Source: DATARH01 sp963778385
GTDB taxonomy: Bacteria > Pseudomonadota > Alphaproteobacteria > ATCC43930 > CGMCC-115725
Reading direction: 5' to 3'
DNA length: 64,000 bases
NCBI GenBank assembly: GCA_963778385.1
Contig: CAVZUA010000026.1
Coordinates: 186,001 to 250,000, forward strand
Part shown: positions 16,766-25,883 of the stretch, piece by piece
Layout: each line of letters begins with the position of its first letter
Position numbering within the stretch: position 1 is the stretch's first letter
Notes under the pieces: generated by a model
Databases searched by the model: none
What the model was told of the DNA's origin: nothing
The model's input: the letters and a program-made list of their open reading frames with translations, nothing else
Position numbers and translations under genes: made by a program

Positions 16766-17827
16766 ATGCGGGCCCGATCTGAAATCGTCTTTCCCAATAA
16801 TATCAGAGATTTGCGATTGCGCCGACGAATGACCCAGGCGCAGGTCGGCCGCATGATGGATCCGCCGGTCGGCGAATCGGCCGTGTCGAAAATGGAAAGT
16901 GGCGAGCGCCGTTTGACAAATTTGCAGCTTGCCGACCTCGCCGCGATCCTGCGCTGCCAGCCCGAGGAGATTCCTGTGATCAGCGGCCGCGACCCGGCGG
17001 AGGGCGTGCGCCGTTGGCAGCGCGCTCAGCAGGAGGTGGTCGGCAGCAGCATCGCCAGCGGCGCCGCGGCGGCAGGTTACGTGCTCGCGCAGCTGCGCAA
17101 AAGGCATGGCAGGACCATGCAGCAGATCGCCGATGCGATCGGCATGACACTGTCGGTTTATCACCGCATGGAGATGGCCAGCCGGATGATCCAAGGCGAC
17201 GAAATCGACAAGGTCGCCGAATTCTACGGCATGACGCCGGAGGCGCTGATCGGGTTGTTCGAGTTGCGCACCGCCGAGAACCTCGAGCAGCTCAAGAGCG
17301 GCGTGCCGATCGAGCAACTGTTGCCGCGCGTGCCGCGCTCGCTATTGAAGGAAGGCAGCAAGTGGGGGCGGCTCGGTGCGCTGGAACGCTATGCGATGCA
17401 GCGCAGTATCCGCTACGCCGGCAGGCCGCCGGCCGAGCCGGCGACCTTGCCGGTTTGCGGACGGATGAAGACCGAGCCGAACGGCGTGCATCGTTTCGCC
17501 ATCGATCGCGACGCAGGCGTCGAGCGGATGCCGCTCAACGACCTGCTACGGCCGAGCGAAAGCGGGTTTCTCGTGCGCAATTACTCGCAGCGGCTCGGGG
17601 TGCTGCTGCGCCCCGGCGCGCTCGCCTATGTCGATCCGTCGGTGCCGGCGGCGACCGGCGATATCGTGTTCGTCACCCGCAAGGACGGCACGGCCGATGC
17701 CGCGGTGGTCATCGGCGACGGTATCGGGCCGCTGATGCTCAAGATGTACAACCCCGAGGAGCAAATCCCGATTAGCGACCCGGGCGTCGCGTCGGTGCTG
17801 CGCGTCGGCATGCTGGTGATGCCGTGA
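16766..17827 (+). CDS. Transcriptional regulator with two HTH (XRE) domains and S24-like tail
   Basis: The protein is about 353 residues. The first XRE-type helix-turn-helix (about residues 10-68; IRDLRLRRRMTQAQVGRMM, then SAVSKMESGERRLTNLQLAD) is followed by a second (about 100-160; LRKRHGRTMQQIADAIGMTL, YHRMEMASRMIQ). The C-terminal 120 residues resemble the LexA/CI-type S24 fold (RNYSQRLGVLLRPGALAYVDP, ATGDIVFV, MLKMYNPEEQ), with Ser in the expected position but Gln instead of the usual Met after it. The ATG at 16766 is preferred because GGAGGGA just upstream can serve as ribosome-binding site; an ATG at 16754 is possible. Target and ligand are unknown. Its position next to the flagellar cluster suggests, but does not show, a role there. 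Confidence 0.88.
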   Translation: MRARSEIVFPNNIRDLRLRRRMTQAQVGRMMDPPVGESAVSKMESGERRLTNLQLADLAAILRCQPEEIPVISGRDPAEGVRRWQRAQQEVVGSSIASGAAAAGYVLAQLRKRHGRTMQQIADAIGMTLSVYHRMEMASRMIQGDEIDKVAEFYGMTPEALIGLFELRTAENLEQLKSGVPIEQLLPRVPRSLLKEGSKWGRLGALERYAMQRSIRYAGRPPAEPATLPVCGRMKTEPNGVHRFAIDRDAGVERMPLNDLLRPSESGFLVRNYSQRLGVLLRPGALAYVDPSVPAATGDIVFVTRKDGTADAAVVIGDGIGPLMLKMYNPEEQIPISDPGVASVLRVGMLVMP

Positions 17828-18076
17828 GGAGCTGATCACCCACGGTGACCCTCGGACCGGAAATCTCCCATCGGCAGCGATTCGCGTGCTCGGCCCGGAT
17901 CGACGTCGGCTGTCTGCCTTGCCGGTTTGCGGGATGCTTGCGTAACGGACGGAAATTGCTCGCGTTTCGCGTGCAGTCCGCGATTGCGTCGGGAGGTCGA
18001 AATCGCCCATTTGGCGTGCTTCGTATAAAATCGTCGCAGGCCATCCAGCCAAGCGCTTCGCTGCGGGGAATGCGAC

Positions 18077-21004
18077 GTGGTCAGCGTGACCGACCCATCG
18101 CCTGATTGGTCCCCGGGAATTCCTGCCGACGACCCCTTGCCGCTGCCGGCGATGCCGGTGCAACGCCCGCCGCGCCTGGCTCGGCTGACCGCGTATTCCT
18201 CGCGCCTTGTTGCTTTCGGCTTGGTTGCCGCCGGCGTGCTGCCGCCGATCGGGCTCGCGGCGCTGCCGGGCGGTCTGGCGATGCTCGGCGCTCCGCGCAC
18301 CGGGATCGTTCTGGTCACCGCCCTGCTGTTCGTGCCGGCGCTGGTCGGGTTCGCCGCGGCGCTGCAAGGGGTCGACGCCGTCGTCGCCCGGCTGCGCGCC
18401 GAGGCCGGCGGCGAGTATCGCCAGATCATCGCCCGGGTGCTGCTCGCCGCGCTGATCGAAGGCTACGCGTTCGGCCTGCTGGCGGCGCTGCCGCGCGATC
18501 CGGCGAGCGGGCCGTCTCTGCTGATTGCCTCGCTCAACCTCGCGGCGGGGTGGCTTTTTCTGCTGAATGTCGTGCTCGATTCGCGCCGCTCCGCGTTGCG
18601 GCGCTATGCGGCGCTGGTCTCCGATATCACCCTGCTGTCGATCCTGCTCGCGGCCGGCGGCGGGCCGACCGCGGCGCTGGCGATCGTCTACTGCTACATC
18701 GCCATCGCCAACGCCGAGCATTACGGGCCGCGCGCGCTGGTCCTGACCATCGGGGTTGAGGTGCTTGCCTTCGCGGCCGTGGTGGCGGCGACGCCGTTCT
18801 GGTGGGAGCGGCCGCTGCTCGCCGGTGGGATGCTTGCCGCGATGGTGCTGCTGCCGGTTTATGTCGGCGCCGTCGTGCATCGCCTGGGCACGGCGAAAAC
18901 CGCAGCCGAGACGGCGAACGCCGCCAAGAACCGGTTTCTCGCCGCGCTTGGCGATGATCTGCGCGGGCCGTTGCGCGCCCTCGCGCGCGCCGGGATCGCG
19001 CTCGACCGCGAAACACTCGACCCGGCACTGTGGGACATGGTCGCCCGCACGCGGCTGAACGCGCGTGCGATGCTGCTGCAACTCGACGACATGCTTAATT
19101 ACGTCAAGATCGATGACGGCAGCTTTGCCCCCGAGACGCGCTCCTTCGATCTGCACCGGCTGGCCAACGGCGCCGTAGCCGCGCTGCGTGCGCCGGCCGC
19201 CGAGCGCGGCGTCATCCTGGCGCTGCGCATCGATCCGCGCCTGCCGTATCAGCTTCGCGGCTGGCCGCACCAGTTTCGGCAAATCCTGATCTGTCTCATC
19301 ACCAACGCCATCCGCCAGGTGGACAAGGCCAGAGTGCGCGTCAATTTCGAGGCCGCCGACCTGGGCGACGACACCGTCGTCTTGCGTCTCGCGGTGGCGA
19401 GCGGTTTCGCCGATCGGCGGCTGGAGACCGCCGACGAGGCCGCGGAGATCGATGAGGACAGCCGGCATCTGGCGCTGGCGGTGGCCCACCGGCTCGTCGG
19501 GCTGATGGGCGGTCGGCTGACGGCCGACAGCGATGCGCGGCGCGGTTTCTCGCTGGCGGTCGAGCTGCCTTTCGCGATCGACCAGGCATCGCTCGCCTTG
19601 CCGCTCGACCTTGCGGGGCTGCCGGTGCTGATCGTGACCAAGGATGCCGAGTTCGTCGGCGATCTGATCGAGCCGCTTGAAGCGTGGCGCGCCGATGCGC
19701 GCTGGATCGGCGCCGGCGACGCGGCGCTGCAATATCTCGACAGCTTCGATACCGGGCCGCGCCGCGGCGTGCTGATCGTCGACGGCCGCGGCGATGTGCT
19801 GCAGGCGCTGAGCTGGGCGCATCGCGCGATGGAAGAGCGTACGGCGGAGCCGCTGCATCTGCTGTTTATCGCCGACGAAGCGCGGATCGACAGCGTTATC
19901 GGCCTTGCCGATGGTGAGCTTGACGGCATTCTGCCGGCGCCGTTCACGCACGCCGCGCTGCGCGCCGCGTTGCACGCGCTGCGCGTCGAGCCGGCCGACT
20001 GGTTCCTCAGCGACACGCCGCCGGCCCTCGACGAACCCGCGCCGGTGACGCCGCGCCATCCGGTGCAGGAAATCGCGCCGTTGCGCCAGGCCGCGGAGTC
20101 ATCAACGGGGACGCCGATCGGCGAACCGTTGGAGTCGCCACCGGCGCCCCTGTCGATGCCGACGCCGAACGAAGAGCCCATCCGTTTCGCCCCACCTCGT
20201 TCGGCGCCGCCCCGCCCCGCGCCGGCGTCGCGGCGGCAGGAGATTCTCGTCGCGACCGCCAATCCGGCCAACCGCAAGATCCTCGGCTCGATCCTGGCGC
20301 GCGGCGGATACATCGTGCATTTCGCGGAAGATGCCGACGATGCCCGGCAGGGTCTGGAGACCCGCGAGATCGACGCGCTGGTGATCGACCTGACCGGCTA
20401 TGCCGGCGCCGATTACGGCGCCGCGCGGCTATGCCGCCGGGCGCGGCCGACCTTGCCGATCATCGCGCTGACCGGCGACAGTTCGGAGATTGCCGAGCGT
20501 CGCGGCCGCGCCGCCGGCATTGACGCCGTGCTGGGCAAGCCGGTCGAGCCGCGCCGGCTGCTCGGCGCCCTCGCCACCGCGCTCGAACAGCCGGAACAGG
20601 CCGAGGCGGGGCCACGCGGTGTCGTGACCGAACTCGCCTCGCATCCACGCTTTGCCGGCGAAGCCGCGGCCGCGGGCGACCGCGGCATGGCCGCGCTGGG
20701 AGAGGAGGGCGAGGCGCTGCAGACGCTGATCGACAATTTCCGGATCGATTCCGCCCGCATCGTCACCGATATCGACCAGGCGGCGGGTGCCGGCGACGTG
20801 GCGGCGTTCGACGAGGCCGTACAGGCGATGTACGCCTGTACCGAGGTGTTCGGCGTCCCTCGCATCCGCGACATCCTCGGCACGATCCGCGAGCCGACCC
20901 CGGCCAAGCTGCGCCTGCAAGGCGCCGATTTCGTGCACCGGCTGGAGAGCGAACTGGCGCGGCTCGATGCGGCGCTGGCCGAATATCTAAAGTCCGCCAA
21001 CTGA
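18077..21004 (+). CDS. RpfC-like membrane hybrid sensor, degenerate kinase (pseudo-phosphorelay)
   Basis: This 975-residue protein has the layout of an RpfC-type hybrid kinase: a multi-pass membrane N-terminus (about residues 38-275), HisKA and HATPase domains (about 280-510), two receiver domains (about 514-630 and 716-835) and an HPt-like domain (about 860-970). Key residues are missing. The H-box reads GDDLRGPL where S-H-E-L-R-T-P-L is expected, so the phospho-acceptor is Asp293. The N-box keeps TNAIRQV, but no D-x-G-x-G box is visible. The HPt motif has Gln916 in place of His. Receiver 2 keeps IDLTG and GKPV but lost the acidic pair (ATANPANR). It is probably a signalling scaffold or receiver without classical phosphorelay. 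The GTG start has GGGGA upstream. Its 3' end overlaps the convergent TPR gene by 18 bases. Confidence 0.9.
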   Translation: MVSVTDPSPDWSPGIPADDPLPLPAMPVQRPPRLARLTAYSSRLVAFGLVAAGVLPPIGLAALPGGLAMLGAPRTGIVLVTALLFVPALVGFAAALQGVDAVVARLRAEAGGEYRQIIARVLLAALIEGYAFGLLAALPRDPASGPSLLIASLNLAAGWLFLLNVVLDSRRSALRRYAALVSDITLLSILLAAGGGPTAALAIVYCYIAIANAEHYGPRALVLTIGVEVLAFAAVVAATPFWWERPLLAGGMLAAMVLLPVYVGAVVHRLGTAKTAAETANAAKNRFLAALGDDLRGPLRALARAGIALDRETLDPALWDMVARTRLNARAMLLQLDDMLNYVKIDDGSFAPETRSFDLHRLANGAVAALRAPAAERGVILALRIDPRLPYQLRGWPHQFRQILICLITNAIRQVDKARVRVNFEAADLGDDTVVLRLAVASGFADRRLETADEAAEIDEDSRHLALAVAHRLVGLMGGRLTADSDARRGFSLAVELPFAIDQASLALPLDLAGLPVLIVTKDAEFVGDLIEPLEAWRADARWIGAGDAALQYLDSFDTGPRRGVLIVDGRGDVLQALSWAHRAMEERTAEPLHLLFIADEARIDSVIGLADGELDGILPAPFTHAALRAALHALRVEPADWFLSDTPPALDEPAPVTPRHPVQEIAPLRQAAESSTGTPIGEPLESPPAPLSMPTPNEEPIRFAPPRSAPPRPAPASRRQEILVATANPANRKILGSILARGGYIVHFAEDADDARQGLETREIDALVIDLTGYAGADYGAARLCRRARPTLPIIALTGDSSEIAERRGRAAGIDAVLGKPVEPRRLLGALATALEQPEQAEAGPRGVVTELASHPRFAGEAAAAGDRGMAALGEEGEALQTLIDNFRIDSARIVTDIDQAAGAGDVAAFDEAVQAMYACTEVFGVPRIRDILGTIREPTPAKLRLQGADFVHRLESELARLDAALAEYLKSAN

Positions 21005-22246
21005 CGGTGTTTCGGCGGCGCGCACCGACGGGTGCGTAAAACCGCGCCGCTCGGCAAGCAGCGCCAACGCCCGGTCGCGATTTTCCCAGCAGACCTCGAC
21101 GTAATAGATCGCGCTGGCCGCGACAAACACGCCGAGCGCGTCGTTGAAGCTGCCGACCGCCATCTCGAACTCGGCGTTGCCGGTGGCGCGCTCGCCGAGC
21201 CGCAGCAGCGCGCCGCCGAGATTGTTCTGGGTCATCGCCCATTGCATCGGCGCCCGCTCCCGCGTGCATTCGGCAAGCGCGTCGCGGTAGCACTGCACCG
21301 CCTCGTCCATGCGGCCGATGCCGTTGTCGCGCTCGCCGAGCCGGGCTAGCGCGTTGCCGAGATTGTTCTGCGTCATCGCCCAATCGAGTGGCCAGCGCTC
21401 GCGCGGGTACTGCCGCAGCGCTTCGCGATAGGCGGCGATCGCCTCGCGCAGCCAGTTGGCCTCGTTCTCGCGCTCGCCGAGGCTCGACAGCGCATTCCCG
21501 CAATTGCTCATGGTGCGCGCCCAGTCGAGCGGGCTGCGGTCGAGGCGGTATTCCTTGAGCGCCTCGCGATAGGTCAACACCGCCTCGCGCAGCCGCCGCC
21601 CGCCGACCTCGCGTTCGCCGATCGCCGCCAGCACATTGCCGAGATTGACCTGGGTCATCGCCCAGTCGAGCGGCGCGCGCTGCCGGGTGCGCACGCGCAG
21701 CGCCTGGCGATAGGCGGCAGCGGCCTCCTCCAACCGCGCGGTGCCCGTCGCGCGCTCGCCGAGGCTGCGCAGCGCGGCGCCGAGGTTGTGCTGGGCCATT
21801 GCCCAGTCGAGCGGCACGCGCTCCGGCCGGTATTCCTTAAGCGCCTCCTGGTAGGCCGCGACCGCCTCTTCGAGCCGCGCGGGACTGGCCTCGCGGATGC
21901 CGAGATTGCGCAGCGCAGCGCCGAGATTGTTCTGCGTCATCGCCCATTCGAGCGGCGAGCGCGAGCGGGTGTAGACTTCGAGCGCACCACGGTAGGCGGC
22001 GACGGCCTCCTCCAGATGCACGGTGCCGGATTCGCGCGCGCCGAGCGCGGCCAGCGCATTGCCCAGATTGTTCTGCAGCATCGCCCATTCGAGCGGCGCG
22101 CGGTCGCGGTTGTAGCGCTGCTGCGTGGTGCGCAGCGCGGTGATCGCCTCGGCGAGCCGGGCGGGCGTGATCTGCCGCGAGCCGCCTTCGGTCAGCGGGG
22201 CTTCGTCGACGGTGGTCGTCGGCAGGCGGGTAACGGCGGCGGCCAT
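20987..22246 (-). CDS. TPR-like repeat protein with WAMTQNNLG motif
   Basis: The 419-residue protein is made of about seven tandem repeats of roughly 50 residues. Each carries a core such as PLDWAMTQNNLGNALARLGE followed by an A-V--YR-AL-EY helix. This is the two-helix TPR type with an extra linker that occurs in bacterial TPR/CHAT-associated proteins. No signal peptide or catalytic domain is visible. The C-terminus diverges (FNDALGVFVAASAIYYVE). It is a protein-interaction scaffold of unknown partner. It converges on the RpfC-like gene, overlapping it by 18 bases, so the two may affect each other's transcripts. Confidence 0.85.
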   Translation of the reverse strand: MAAAVTRLPTTTVDEAPLTEGGSRQITPARLAEAITALRTTQQRYNRDRAPLEWAMLQNNLGNALAALGARESGTVHLEEAVAAYRGALEVYTRSRSPLEWAMTQNNLGAALRNLGIREASPARLEEAVAAYQEALKEYRPERVPLDWAMAQHNLGAALRSLGERATGTARLEEAAAAYRQALRVRTRQRAPLDWAMTQVNLGNVLAAIGEREVGGRRLREAVLTYREALKEYRLDRSPLDWARTMSNCGNALSSLGERENEANWLREAIAAYREALRQYPRERWPLDWAMTQNNLGNALARLGERDNGIGRMDEAVQCYRDALAECTRERAPMQWAMTQNNLGGALLRLGERATGNAEFEMAVGSFNDALGVFVAASAIYYVEVCWENRDRALALLAERRGFTHPSVRAAETPSVGGL

Positions 22247-22429
22247 AACCCGACAAACTCGGCGCTTTGTTCCTGTGAGGCAACGAATCGCGGGAATTCG
22301 GCCAATTCCGGCGGGTTATGGCGATCGCCTGCCGCGGCGGTACCTCTCAACCGCAACGGCGATTCTCGCCGCGGCATTGCCCGTCGGGGGCGAGGACGCC
22401 ATGCTGCACAGAGGAAGGGGAGAGGGGGC

Positions 22430-23693
22430 ATGGCGGAGGGGAGCGGTAAGCGTGTCGGGGTGATCGGCGCCGGCATGGTCGGTATTTGCGCGGCGAGCTA
22501 TCTGCAGCGCGAGGGGCACAGCGTTTTCCTGATCGATCCCAACACGCCCGGTGAAGGCGCTTCGTTTGGCAATGCCGGCGCGTTCAACGCTTCGTCGGTG
22601 ACGCCGATGTCGGTGCCGGGCATCATCAAGAAGGTGCCGGGGTGGCTGCGCGACCCGCTGGGGCCGCTGTCGCTGCGCTGGAGCTATCTGCCGGCGGTCC
22701 TGCCGTATCTGTGGCGCTTTGTGCGCGCCGGGACGGAGGAGAAGGTGCACGCCCAGGCACGGGCCCTGCGGCCGCTGGTCGGCGCAACGCTGTCGGCGCT
22801 GCAGCCTTTGGTCAAGGATGCCGGGGCCGAGCACCTTGTGCACCAGCGCGGCCATCTTTACGTCTACCGCTCGCCGGAATCACTGGCGAAGGACGGGCTG
22901 GCGTGGACGCTGCGGCGCGAGAACGGGGTCGAGGTTGATGAGTTCGACGCCGACGAACTGCGCCAGCTCGAACCGACGCTGTCGCGGGATTATGTGCGCG
23001 GCCTGCTGGTGCGCGAGAACGGCCATACCAGTAATCCGTTCGGCTTGGTCAGCGCCTTGGTCGAGCATTTCGTGCGCAACGGCGGCGCGATCATTCGCGC
23101 CGAGGCGCTGGGCTTCCGGCTCGATGGCGGCAAGCTGACCGCGATCCGCACCGAGGCCGGCGAGCTGGCGGCGGACAAGGCGGTGGTCGCCGCCGGCGCC
23201 TGGTCGAAGCCACTCGCCGCCTCGCTCGGCGATGCCGTGCCGCTCGAAACCGAGCGCGGCTACCATCTGATGATCCGCGATCCCGAAGTGATGCCGAAAA
23301 TCCCGACCGCCGACGGCGACGGCAAGTTTGTCGCGACACCGATGGATACCGGGCTGCGCTTCGCCGGCACCGTCGAGCTCGCCGGGCTCAAGGCGCCGCC
23401 CGATTGGCGCCGCGCCCGCATCCTGTTGCAGCAAGGGCGCAAGATGCTGCCGGGGCTCGCGGCGCAGCACGACGAGGACCGCATCTCGGTGTGGATGGGC
23501 CACCGCCCGTCGATGCCCGAACTCGCTGCCGGTGATCGGCAAGTCGCGGGCGACGCCGGATGTGATCTACGCCTTCGGTCACGGCCATGTCGGGATGACC
23601 TCGGCGCCGATGACTGGACGCGTCGTCGCCGACCTCGTCACCGGCCGCAAGCCGTCGATCGACATTTCTCCCTTCAGCCCGGCACGTTTCTGA
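22430..23693 (+). pseudogene. FAD-dependent D-amino-acid dehydrogenase (DadA-like), frameshifted
   Basis: DadA-family enzymes oxidise D-amino acids at the membrane, using FAD and passing electrons to quinone. The N-terminus has a dinucleotide-binding motif (VGVIGAGMVGICAASYLQ, residues 9-26), then IDPNTPGEGASFGNAG. The sequence is continuous to WMGHRPSMP near 23518. The conserved end (NSLPVIGKS, YAFGHGHVGMTSAPM, SPFSPARF) lies in the next frame and ends at TGA 23691-23693. One extra base in the CCGAACTCG stretch at about 23518-23523 explains this. Either the gene is inactivated near its FAD-binding C-terminus or this is a one-base sequence error. The ancestral stop overlaps the next gene's ATG by one base, which supports the reconstructed frame. 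Confidence 0.82.
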
Positions 23694-23881
23694 TGGAGGC
23701 GCTGACCCGCGACGTCTTCCAGGGCCTCAACCTGCTGACCTTGATCGGCTTTGTGGCGATGGGCATCGGCATCAACCAGAGCCGGCAGGGGAGGGCGCGC
23801 GCCCCGGTCGCGATCGCGCTGATGGGGATCGGCACGGTTTTGGTGTTCGCCGGCCTCTATTTCGCCCATGAGACGAGTTGA
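23693..23881 (+). CDS. Small two-helix membrane protein
   Basis: The 62-residue protein begins at an ATG that shares a base with the TGA of the dehydrogenase (TGATG), so it is translationally coupled to it. It has two hydrophobic segments (LLTLIGFVAMGIGI at about 13-27; VAIALMGIGTVLVFAGLYFA at about 39-58) separated by a basic loop. No family was recognised. The coupling suggests a membrane partner for the dehydrogenase, but this is context only. Confidence 0.65.
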   Translation: MEALTRDVFQGLNLLTLIGFVAMGIGINQSRQGRARAPVAIALMGIGTVLVFAGLYFAHETS

Positions 23882-23980
23882 CCGAAGTTTCCTCTCTTTG
23901 GAACGTGCGCGCCGTCTCGACGCCACAAACTGACGGCGGGAGACGAAAAGCCGGAAATTTTGCTTTTGGCGACGGCCGCG

Positions 23981-25678
23981 CTAGCTTGCCTGAAAAATCG
24001 TGTTGTGATCCGGCAAAATCGACCATTCACTGCCGAGCGCGCCGAGGTTCTGCACCCCACTGATATTGCCGTTTGCCATGTCGAAATCGCGGAGCGCGCC
24101 CGTGTTCTGCCGCGCCAGGATGTCGGCGGTGCCATTGCCGTTAAAATCGCCGATGCCAACGATCGACCATTCACTGCCGAGCGCACCGAGGTCCTGGAAA
24201 CCGCTGATGTTGCCGTTCGCCAGGTCGTAAACGCGGAGCGCGCCCGTGTTCTGCCGCGCCAGGATGTCGGCGGTGCCATCGCCGTTAAAATCGCCGGCGC
24301 CAACAATTGACCATTCGCTGCCGAGCGCACCGAGGTCCTGCGCCCCACTGATGTTGCCGTTCGCCAGGTCGTAAACGCGGAGCGCGCCCGTGTTCTGCTG
24401 CGCCAGAATGTCGGCGGTGCCATCGCCGTTAAAATCGCCGACGCCAACGATCGACCATTCAGTGCCAAGCGCACCGAGGTCCTGCACCCCACTGATGTTG
24501 CCGTTCGCCATGTCGTAAACACGGAGCGCACCCGTGTTCTGCCGCGCCAGAATGTCGGCGGTGCCATCGCCGTTAAAATCGCCGGCGCCAACGATTGACC
24601 ATTCAGCGCCGAGTGCACCGAGGTTCTGCACCCCGCTGACATTGCCGTTCGCCGTATCATAAACGCGAAGCGCGCCGCTATTTTGCCGCGCCAGAATGTC
24701 GGCGGTGCCATCGCCGTTGAAATCGCCGACGCCAACGATCGACCATTCAGTGCCAAGCGCACCTAAGTCCTGGACCCCACTGATGTTGCCGTTCGCCATG
24801 TCGTAAACGCGAAGCGCGCCGCTGTTTTGCCGGGCGAGAAAATCAGCGGTGCCGTGGTCGTTAAAATCGTCCGGCGGCTGTGAAACGATCGCGGTGCGGA
24901 AACCATGATCGACCCCGTTGCTGTCGACGTAGTAGCCGACAATCTGGCCGTTATCACTGACGCCCTGGGCAAAGCTTCCTTTTGTGCCGAACGGATCGTC
25001 GACCGTGGTGAAGGTACCCTTGTCGTCGAGGAATCCGTGATGCAGACCGTTGCTGTCGATATAGGTGCCGACGATCCGGCCGGTCTCGTCGATGCCTTCG
25101 GCGAAGGTTCCGCCCGTACCGAGGGGATCATCAACCGTCGTGAAGCTGCCTTTGTTATCGATAAAGCCGTGCGCCAATCCGTTTGTATCCAAGTAGTAGC
25201 CGACAATCTGGCCGGGATCGTTAAGGCCCTCGGCAAAGGTTCCTTTTGTGCCGAACGGATCGTCGACCGTGGTGAAGCTACCCTTGTCGTCGAGGAAGCC
25301 GTGATTGAGGCCGGTGCCATCGATGTAATTGCCGACGATACGGCCGGGCTCATTGATGCCCTCGGCGATCGTGCCCTTCGTGCCAAGCGGGTCGTCGACG
25401 GTCGCAAAGCTGCCTTTGTCGTCGAGGAAGCCGTGCTCGAGGCCATTGCTGTCGGTGTAGAAGCCGACGATGCGTCCGGGATCGTCGATATCGAGCGCAA
25501 CTGTCGAGACACCGAGTGGATCGTCAATTGTGGTGAACGTCCCCCCGGTGTCGAGGAAACCGTGTTTAACGCCGTTGGCATCCGTATAGCTGCCGACCAC
25601 GCGGCGCGGCTCATCGATCCCGACGGCCTGGGTTGCTGACGCGCCGGGAACATTGATCGAAAAGAACGTGTAAGCCAT
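23981..25678 (-). CDS. Tandem-repeat protein: HAF-like repeats plus FG-GAP/VCBS-like repeats
   Basis: From the ATG at 25678 the protein has 565 residues; a longer frame upstream is less likely because a GGGGGG-containing ribosome-binding region sits just ahead of this ATG. The first half holds five near-identical 44-residue repeats of the HAF type (IVGYYxDxNGLxHGFLDDKG, then SFTTVDDPFGTKGTFAEGIN) plus a partial copy. The second half holds six 48-residue FG-GAP/VCBS-like repeats (GDFNGDGTADILARQNTGAL, then RVYDMANGNISG, GALGTEWSIVG), each with a calcium-binding-like D-x-N-x-D-G loop. No signal peptide is obvious. A beta-propeller or surface role is likely; its export route is unknown. It is divergent from the solute-binding gene. 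Confidence 0.88.
   Translation of the reverse strand: MAYTFFSINVPGASATQAVGIDEPRRVVGSYTDANGVKHGFLDTGGTFTTIDDPLGVSTVALDIDDPGRIVGFYTDSNGLEHGFLDDKGSFATVDDPLGTKGTIAEGINEPGRIVGNYIDGTGLNHGFLDDKGSFTTVDDPFGTKGTFAEGLNDPGQIVGYYLDTNGLAHGFIDNKGSFTTVDDPLGTGGTFAEGIDETGRIVGTYIDSNGLHHGFLDDKGTFTTVDDPFGTKGSFAQGVSDNGQIVGYYVDSNGVDHGFRTAIVSQPPDDFNDHGTADFLARQNSGALRVYDMANGNISGVQDLGALGTEWSIVGVGDFNGDGTADILARQNSGALRVYDTANGNVSGVQNLGALGAEWSIVGAGDFNGDGTADILARQNTGALRVYDMANGNISGVQDLGALGTEWSIVGVGDFNGDGTADILAQQNTGALRVYDLANGNISGAQDLGALGSEWSIVGAGDFNGDGTADILARQNTGALRVYDLANGNISGFQDLGALGSEWSIVGIGDFNGNGTADILARQNTGALRDFDMANGNISGVQNLGALGSEWSILPDHNTIFQAS
24009..24870 (-). repeat. Six tandem 144-bp FG-GAP coding repeats
   Basis: Six copies of a 144-base unit, each 48 codons and mostly differing by a few bases, make up the 3' half of the HAF/FG-GAP gene. 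High identity between copies points to recent expansion or gene conversion, so copy number may vary between strains. Boundaries are approximate. Confidence 0.8.
24885..25612 (-). repeat. Five tandem 132-bp HAF-type coding repeats
   Basis: Five 44-codon units and a partial copy lie in the 5' half of the same gene. They are more diverged from each other than the FG-GAP units, so they are probably older. Boundaries are approximate. Confidence 0.75.
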
Positions 25679-25883
25679 TGGCGTGCCCCCCAAATTTAAA
25701 TTTGGATGAGGCTTAAACGCAGCAATGCGATTTAGGTTCCTGTGATATTCGCGTGCCGTTTTGTAATTGCAGTTGCCCCGACGGCTCAAGGGAGCAACCA
25801 TAGCGTCAGCGTCAACGCCCTGGGAAATCCGGGGGAATGCCGGATACGCGGCATCCTAAAAAGTCGACAGGGAGGATAGCGAG

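Noticed and set aside
17546..20059. 837-codon open frame on the minus strand, opposite the hybrid kinase
   Set aside because: GC-rich shadow frame rich in Arg, Gln and Asp with no domain; the plus strand has clear membrane, kinase and receiver features.
23981..25620. Regular repeats at 24-25.6 kb as a CRISPR array
   Set aside because: Units are in-frame 132- and 144-base coding repeats without variable spacers.
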